Assembly: GCF_964340395.1 (NCBI RefSeq)
Contig: NC_135555.1
Coordinates: 27,430,725-27,494,724, forward strand
DNA: 64,000 nt
Direction of reading: 5' to 3'
DNA from: Glandiceps talaboti
Lineage: Eukaryota; Hemichordata; Enteropneusta; Spengelidae
The position numbers and the translations under genes are program-made. Position 1 is the first letter of the stretch; every line of letters begins with the position of its first letter. Positions 57,674 through 64,000 of the stretch are shown here, piece by piece. The notes under the pieces are model-generated. The model was not told where the DNA came from, did not search any database, and saw only the letters and a list, made by a program, of their open reading frames with translations.

Positions 57674-59105
57674 AGGGTTCGCACGGTCCTGGAAAACCCT
57701 GGAAAACCCTGGAATTTCAAACCCGCCCTGGAAAACCCTGGAAAAATGCGCCCTACCCCTGGAAAACCCTGGAAAATGATCATGATCAATCGATCGATTA
57801 ATATTGATGATCGTCATGTCTGTGCTCGAGCCACCCATTCATATGATTCTGAATCTCGTATATATAAAATGTGAAATGGCGAAAATATTTTCAAAGTCTT
57901 TCGCCACGGTGGTGAATCAAAATTCACACCGATTGAACCCAGACAGTCAAACGATCGTTCCACGAGACACTTTGCCCCACAGACCGTGCCTATGATTAGT
58001 TGAATGGGCGCCGCAGTGTTTGTTTCGATCTTGCGTATATTGCTACTCCATACATCTCCCAGTCGTCATTTCAGGGACATGATATTGAAACAGTCCCGGC
58101 CGGGGGTAATAGTAGGTCTGTTATTACAAGATTATCGTAACATTGTAGCGAGTATCAAAGCATCAACCACGATTAGAAATTATTACAAGTTTGGCGCATG
58201 AGTCGACATACTAGGCTCAGACTAGACATGGCGATACTAGGGCTACGGCCTAGGGAAGTGCAGTTGAATTTCCGGGTTCTGAAAGTACGGTTGTGACTTT
58301 TATGTCGTCGATAAATTTGGTATTTGTGTTACATGTTCTAAAAGAATAAACTACTGTTTTATGTTGTCGGTACAGTAACATTCGTCAATGGTCACGTTGA
58401 GTTGAAATCGCGATGTTCCGCAACTCGTGGCATCGGTACATAAACATCGAGACGCAATCAATGAATGTATTCAGTTATTCATAGCTCGAAATTTCGTTAC
58501 GTAAATGACGTTTTTATTCAAAATTTTGAAGAAAAAAATTATTTTAGTTGACTTATAAATCTAGTAACATCAAACCATACAATAACGAGAACAAACTTTA
58601 GTTTTTAATTTACTTTTCTGGATGTGTCTGAATTAGACTGACGTATGCTGCGATTCAATCTTACACAATCAATGCACCAGCTTGACGAAACGGCTACTTA
58701 CGGGGTAGGAGAGAGGTTTCTCCGTGAATCTTAGCGTGCAAACGTGGTTTTGAGACCAACATCTTGCATAATGTCGATTGTCTTTAAAATGTTTTGTGAC
58801 ATATTATGGGAACTGTTGTTAATTTTTTTCGTCCACATCAGACAATTAGATGTCATTCAAAAAATATACTTTAGTGTCGACACCCCTGGAAAATGGCCTA
58901 AATCAATATGAATACCCCTGGAAAACTGATGAAAAACCCCTGGAAAGTCCTGGAATTTTGTTTTGCTTTAAGTGTACGAACCCTGGTGTGTGTGTGCGAC
59001 TTAAACTCAAAAACCGCCAGACCAATTGCCTCGGTATTTGGTGGGGACATTGCTTTTGGTGGCTGGTTGGGAAATTGTTCAAATCTAAATGATTGCATCA
59101 CAGGT
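57589..59105 (+). mobile_element. HINE-A copy, 3' truncated, split by hAT-like element
   Basis: The head at 57589-57626 and the (GT)n up to 57672 are followed after the insertion by GTGTGTGTGCGACTTAAACT and the conserved block to about 59105. There are no internal repeats or 3' end. Confidence 0.8.
57673..58985 (+). mobile_element. hAT-like non-autonomous element, copy B
   Basis: CAGGGTTCGCACGGTCCTGG ... GTGTACGAACCCTG, 1.31 kb, with CCCTGGAAAA-type subterminal repeats at both ends. It is inserted in the (GT)n of a HINE-A, so its target duplication cannot be read. It matches copy A (25605-26764) in the opposite orientation. Confidence 0.8.
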
Positions 59106-59243
59106 AGTCCAGTTGCCAGATGGCATTTTTTAACATAACCGTGCATTGTCTTAGAGGAAAGGTTTTATGGTTGATATTTGTTCTCCAGGGTGTCCTGAAC
59201 AAGAATCAACTGGGTACCACCCTGGCACCCTTGGGCAATTTTT

Positions 59244-59325
59244 TAGCACAACTGAACTGAAAAACTAACCGGTCTCTCTGTGTGTAAACAACTTAAAGTC
59301 AAAAACTGCTGGACCGATTGCCATA
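59244..59325 (+). mobile_element. HINE-A 5' fragment
   Basis: TTAGCACAACTGAACTGAAA, then GTAAACAACTTAAAGTCAAA and GACCGATTGCCATATTT, breaking off there. Confidence 0.7.
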
Positions 59326-59541
59326 TTTAGTTCGCGCCCTGGAACTCTTGTATTTGTCTCCGTTCTTACTTTCTATCTACTTTCGGTTTACAACTCTATG
59401 GCGGTCTCCACGCAGTTTTATTCCATGTTTCCCAGCATGCATTGCGGCAAACGCTATCCACGACCCGTTGGGACCCCCTATCTCGTTGCTATTTGCGTAA
59501 GCTAAAAACTTATGATAGCTGACAATATCGTGTTGTTGGAG

Positions 59542-60160
59542 CAAGGGCATGAGGCAACACTGAATTCTGGTGTCTATCAACAATTGAATAACATGAATAA
59601 AGACAATAACAAAAAGTTCCGTCAAGTTTATAATTACTTCATTATCTTGAATCAATAATTAATATCTAATTAAAATACACAGAAAAATACATACAGTAAC
59701 TTGAAACGCGCTGAAATATAAATAGAATACGGCGGACTGGGACGTAACATGCATAATGCATGTCTAGTCTAACGTGTGTGGCCGTGGAGCAGTGTACCGA
59801 TTGTGTAGCGAACGAACTAAGCGTCGATTTTGCATGCACCATGATCATGTTCCATTAAACCATTACAGACAAAATCTATCCATATAGCTTCTTTTCCTTT
59901 ATTCTTTTTTGGAGTCTTCCATATTTATATAAACTTTTGCTGCGATTATTAAAAATGTTTCATTTTTTAAAAGACCAGAAAGTGTACAAATACATACCCA
60001 AAATAACAAATATGTGTAGACGTGTATAATGAGTTTATTAAAATAAACTACAAATAAAGAAGTAAGTATGTAAATGTGACTCATAGCTAACTTGGGCCTT
60101 TATAACCTGGATATCATTATCATTTTTGGGTTTCACCAGAATTGTTGCCTCATGCCCCTG
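59542..60160. mobile_element. hAT-like MITE, 619 bp
   Basis: Inverted ends CAAGGGCATGAGGCAACA and TGTTGCCTCATGCCCCTG-type (60143-60160), with further pairing GAATTCTGGTG / CACCAGAATT. GTTGGAG is directly repeated outside (59535-59541 and 60161-60167). No coding region. Confidence 0.75.
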
Positions 60161-60452
60161 GTTGGAGGTGGTGGTACTGTACTAAAAGTTGTGGAGTTGA
60201 GGGGTCATGTTTAAATGCTGACTCATTACAAAGCACATGGTTAACAAGAACGTTCTGGAAGCGTGATTAGCGATCACAGTACAGTAAAGTTGAGTTTACG
60301 ATGTGTGAACCTGTTTTGATCGAATTTGTGCATCATTGGATGTGATTTTGTTAAATTAAGGGACAGATATACTGGTATCACTCAGCTTGTATCTGTGTAC
60401 ATTGGAATCAAAACATTGTATGTGGTTGGTAGTTTTGTGCTCGACTACTCCT

Positions 60453-60547
60453 TTTATCTTTTGGCGTAATCCTATAAAAAATCATGCTACTCATTTCTAT
60501 GCATCAACATTGACGTCGGTATTTCTACATCGCCTCCAAAATTGTGC
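60453..60547 (+). repeat. Dispersed repeat, direct match to 63117-63208
   Basis: TATCTTTTGGCG ... GGTATTTCTACATCGCCTCC and AAAATTGTGC are shared with 63.1 kb. Confidence 0.7.
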
Positions 60548-60918
60548 TCCTTTTGATTTTTTTCCTAGCAAATATAGTTGCCGTCCTGTTGATAAGAAAC
60601 AGGCACTGTTTGCATGCTTCTGTGTATGCAGTGTTCTCCACGGGGGTTTTTTGAGGGGCGCACCGCCCCTGTTTTCATGGACTGCCCATTTGTTTTGGCA
60701 TGAACGTCTTCAAGAGATTCTATTCAATGCCGTTAATGAAGTGAACAGCGACACTGCGTCTATCATCATTTATGAACTTATTTATCGCCTTGATTATAAC
60801 AATGGTTGCCGAAACAAAACCAGTAAATGTAGTACCGTCGTAAAGTAGAAGGTACGTTGGTAGTTTCTATGGCCGGCTATATCAAGCCCGTAATTTCCAA
60901 GCCTTCCTGTATACGTAA

Positions 60919-61212
60919 TACCATGGAAGTATAACGGGTTATACTTCCATGGTACTACGATCGCGATTCACATCCTGGCATCCAAACGTGATCATTTAGG
61001 ACATTAATTTTACCATGGAACCGTACCGGAGTAGTTATTTCTAAAGAACATGTATAAATATTAGGTTTTTGTTCGTATTTATCGATACAGTGCGAAAATT
61101 GCCGTGACATCGTACATCGTTTGCGTACTGTGTATTACCATGGAAGTGTGGGTTATACTTCCATGGTAGTACCTTGGAGGAATTATACTGTCAGTATAAT
61201 TCCTCCAAGGTA
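60919..61212. repeat. Cluster of three strong hairpins
   Basis: Hairpin 1: arms 60919-60934 and 60939-60954 (TACCATGGAAGTATAA, loop CGGG). Hairpin 2: arms 61136-61147 and 61157-61168 (TACCATGGAAGT). Hairpin 3: 21-bp perfect arms 61170-61190 and 61192-61212 (TACCTTGGAGGAATTATACT plus G) with a one-base centre. They may be the ends of a small foldback element. Confidence 0.8.
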
Positions 61213-61407
61213 GTACCAAGAGGTAGCTCCGATGTGGCAGCCATGTTTGTTACTGTACAATTCGGTTATTCTTAACCCAAATTTGACACATTAAAAATGT
61301 ATGTATTTCCGGCAAATTTTGATGAAAAATGATTTTCCATTCATGAAAATTAAAAATATATCAAGTTTTAAAGAAATAAAGGGAAATGAATTGTTTTCAA
61401 TTAATTT

Positions 61408-61455
61408 TTAGCACAACTGAACTGAGGTTCAGTAGTGCTATAGGGATCGCCCGGC

Positions 61456-61513
<58 letters not shown>

Positions 61514-62676
61514 AAACAACTTAAACTCAAAAACTGCTGAACCGATTGCCATGATATTTGGTGGGTGTTACCTTGGGTGTCTAGTTGGGAAATTGTTCAA
61601 ATCAAAATGATCGCATCACAGATGTGTGATTTGGGTCAAAAAATGTGATTTTTGGTCAAAAAACTTAAACTCAGAAACTACTGGGCAGATTGGTGCGAAA
61701 TTTGGTGGGAACATTCTTAAGGGGATGTAAAGTAAGAATTGTCCATGACGGGATGATTCCATCAGTGATATGCAAATTAGGGCTAAAAATGTGTCTTTTT
61801 GGTTAAAAATCTATAATTCCAAAACTACTGAGCAGATTGGGCTGAAATTTAATGGGAATGTATCTAGGGATGTATGGACAAATAAATATTAAGCATACCA
61901 TGATTCCATGAGTGATATGCAAATTAGGTGTAAAAATGTTCATTTTTGGTCAAAAACTTATATCTCAAAAAGTACTTGGTCACCGAGTCTGAAACTTGGT
62001 GAGATGTTTCTGCATGTTATTCTTCAAAACATTTTGACAAAATTGGCCCTAGCAACCATGACCACGCCCTTAGCAACAACCAAATGGCAGTATATTTTGG
62101 TCAAATAACAACAGCATATGGTAGGCAAATGAATAAACATTCAAAAAATGTATGCAAATACCGTAGCAACCATGACCACGCCCATAGCAACAGCCAAACG
62201 GTCGTGTATTTCACAAAGATAACAACAGGGATTAATAGACAATTGAATAAACGTTCAAAAAATGTATGTAAATTTGCCTAGCAACAAGACCACGCCCATA
62301 GCAACAGCCAAATGATCACATATATTGCAAAGATAACAAAGGGGATTAATAGACAATTGAATAAACATTCAAAAAAATGTATGTAAATATGCCTAGCAAC
62401 AAGACCACGCCCATAGCAACAGCCAAATAATCACATATATTGCAAAGATAACAACAGGAATAGAAGACAAATGAATAAACATTCAAAAATGTATGTAAAT
62501 ATGCCTAGCAACAAGACCACATCCATAGCAACAGCCAAATGATAGCATATATCGTAAAGATAGCAACATGGTTGGATAGGCAACTGGATAGTCATTCACC
62601 AAATGAACACTTATTGTTCGCATGTTAGCATTTTTAAAAACTGTACAGTTGTGCTACAACGCCATTGGCGGTATTT
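61408..62676 (+). mobile_element. HINE-A copy, full length (reference copy)
   Basis: This is the clearest copy. The head TAGCACAACTGAACTGAGGT with TCAGTAGTGCTA forms a hairpin (61409-61440). Then come (TGTC)n plus (TG)n at 61459-61512, a conserved block of about 550 bp (AACAACTTAAACTCAAAAAC; GAGCAGATTGGGCTGAAATT), and five internal repeats of 110-120 bp (core TAGCAACAAGACCACGCCCA). The 3' end CAGTTGTGCTACAACGCCAT with TGGCGG holds an inverted copy of the head (TAGCACAACTG against CAGTTGTGCTA) and a hairpin (CGCCATTGGCG). This matches the layout described for Helentron-associated non-autonomous elements. No Rep/helicase is encoded in the window. Confidence 0.85.
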
Positions 62677-63116
62677 CTAATGAATGACATGCACATTTAC
62701 AAGGTGAAACCAACAACTCAAAACTCAATACATGTACATCAACAATGCCATGTGTTGTGTGTGTAAAACATGCTTGCCAACATTACTGTATGTGTAACAT
62801 CGTCTGTGTAACTATCAAACTCCTTCCTGAAATTTTCACATTGTCAATTATGTTAAAGGTTTGGAAATTGGTGATCTCAACACATTTCAGTGCATTTTAG
62901 TTTGCTGAATGAATAAAATAGGAGTTTTGATTTTGGAAACTTTTTTCACTTCCTAATATTATGATCTGGAAATATGCTAATGATATGCAAATAAATATGC
63001 AAATTAGGGCACCCCTTTATTTTTCAAAATTGTGGAGAACCCTGAGTATGTGTCAATACTACAGCAGACTTTCGATGTGTATTCTTCAGTGTCATGAAGA
63101 GAGTTGAACTCGTGTA
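62677..63116. other. Unclassified sequence
   Basis: No gene or recognised repeat. Confidence 0.3.
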
Positions 63117-63537
63117 CTATCTTTTGGCGCAATCATATAAAATATCGTTCTACTTATTTCTACATCAACATCAACCTCGGTATTTCTACATCGCCTCCAA
63201 AATTGTGCCAGTTGAGAAATTCATGTCCAGCTACCAATTCAATCAAGTTGTTAAAACAGCTACCACACTCAAAACCACCCTAATAGACCACACCTATGTC
63301 AAATCCGCACACTCACCTATTGGGAAATGCCCATGTCATGCAAACATATTACAGCTACCATGATCCTGTAATATATACCAGATGTCTCCCAACCCTTAGG
63401 TGTGTTAAACCTTGTTTCACTGCCACACTATCCTACCCTCAATATATCCAATTTACACCAATCCAATCATCATCTGATTGCCTCTTCATGTCCCTAACTG
63501 TGCCCTGGAACTACGCTTTTGCTTGCAAATGCATACT
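63117..63537 (+). repeat. Dispersed repeats shared with 60.5 and 23.2 kb
   Basis: 63117-63208 matches 60453-60547, and 63297-63537 matches 23195-23445. Here the two lie together, so they may be parts of one element. Confidence 0.65.
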
Positions 63538-64000
63538 AGTTGGTATGTGTATTACCTTGGGTGTCTAGTTGGGAGATTGTTCAAATCAAAACTATCTTAC
63601 CACCGGTGTGTGATTTGGGTCAAAAAATGTGATTTTTGGTCAAAAGACAAACTCAGAAACTACTGGGTAGATTGGTGCGAAATTTGGTGGGAACATTCTT
63701 AAGGGGGGTGTAAAGTAAGATTTCTTCGTGACATGATGATTCCTTTAGTAATATGCAAATTAGGGCTAAAAATCTATAATCTATACTGGTGCAGATTGGG
63801 CTGAAATTTAATGAGAATGCATTTAGGGATGTATGGACGAAGAAATATTAAGCATACAATGATTCCATGAATGATATGCAAATTAGGTGTAAAAATGTTC
63901 ATTTTTGGTCAAAAACATATCTCAAAAAGTACTTGGTCAGTGAGTCTGAAACGTGGCAATATCTTTCTGAAAGTGTTATTCTGCAGATTTTCTTCAAAAC
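63538..64000 (+). mobile_element. HINE-A copy, 5' truncated, runs off the window
   Basis: Starts inside the conserved block (TTGGTATGTGTATTACCTTG) directly after the dispersed repeat and continues to the window end before the internal repeats. Confidence 0.75.

Noticed and set aside
57855-58201. Frames in hAT-like copy B (MAKIFSKSFATVV..., MGAAVFVSILRILL...)
   Set aside because: Not conserved in copy A and without transposase motifs, so treated as non-coding.
60387-60848. 153-residue open frame starting MYLCTLESKHCMWL
   Set aside because: It overlaps a dispersed repeat, has no domain pattern, and its composition is not that of a typical coding exon.
61408-62676. Calling HINE-A a cut-and-paste MITE because its ends are inverted
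   Set aside because: The inverted match is short and partly internal to a head hairpin, no constant target duplication was seen, and the 3' hairpin and tandem core fit rolling-circle-type elements better. This remains unproven.
1-64000. tRNA, rRNA or other structured RNA genes
   Set aside because: No cloverleaf, A-box/B-box pair or rRNA segment was recognised by eye. A covariance-model scan would be needed to exclude degenerate copies.

Overview
This is metazoan nuclear DNA, AT-rich, with interrupted genes, GT-AG introns of up to about 20 kb and a very heavy load of transposable elements. No prokaryotic feature is present. The dense non-autonomous rolling-circle-like repeats, an APE-type LINE with a 2A-like motif, piggyBac, pogo-like and hAT-like DNA elements suggest a marine invertebrate (deuterostome or lophotrochozoan). 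I cannot name the species from sequence alone.

One host gene runs through the window on the + strand: the C-terminal part of a CHD6-9/Kismet-family chromatin remodeller. Seven exons are visible: 1496-2108, 9415-9681, 29451-29526, 35903-about 36204, 43501-43597, 51407-51810 and 52744-53508 (stop). The junctions I could check by phase agree, and the sixth exon encodes two BRK domains. The ATPase and chromodomain part must lie upstream of base 1. A probable 3' UTR follows to about 53.8 or 55.25 kb.

The introns and the region after the gene are mostly mobile DNA. Two interspersed families, called here HINE-A and HINE-B, are unrelated in sequence but share one architecture: a 5' hairpin, a tetranucleotide microsatellite, a conserved block, internal tandem repeats, inverted ends and a 3' hairpin. 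Other elements, in order: an unclassified TIR element with a broken coiled-coil gene (4.6-8.5 kb); a frameshifted LINE on the - strand (13.76-18.0 kb) carrying a 63-bp in-frame minisatellite; a pogo/Tigger transposase fragment (20.1-21.0 kb); a non-autonomous piggyBac-like element (21.4-23.1 kb); a long-TIR element with a hAT-like element nested in it (25.2-27.5 kb); a three-level nest of outer TIR element, piggyBac and a 600-bp CACTGT element (36.4-41.0 kb); and a pogo-like element (46.2-51.1 kb) holding a DDE transposase on the - strand and, divergently, a stand-alone HIRAN-domain gene on the + strand.

Several minisatellites (20, 30, 40 and 43 bp units) lie right beside the host exons. The most novel-looking items are the HIRAN-carrying pogo-like element, the shared HINE-A/HINE-B design, minisatellite growth inside transposon coding sequence, and the piggyBac gene split by a small transposon whose removal brings the two halves back in frame.
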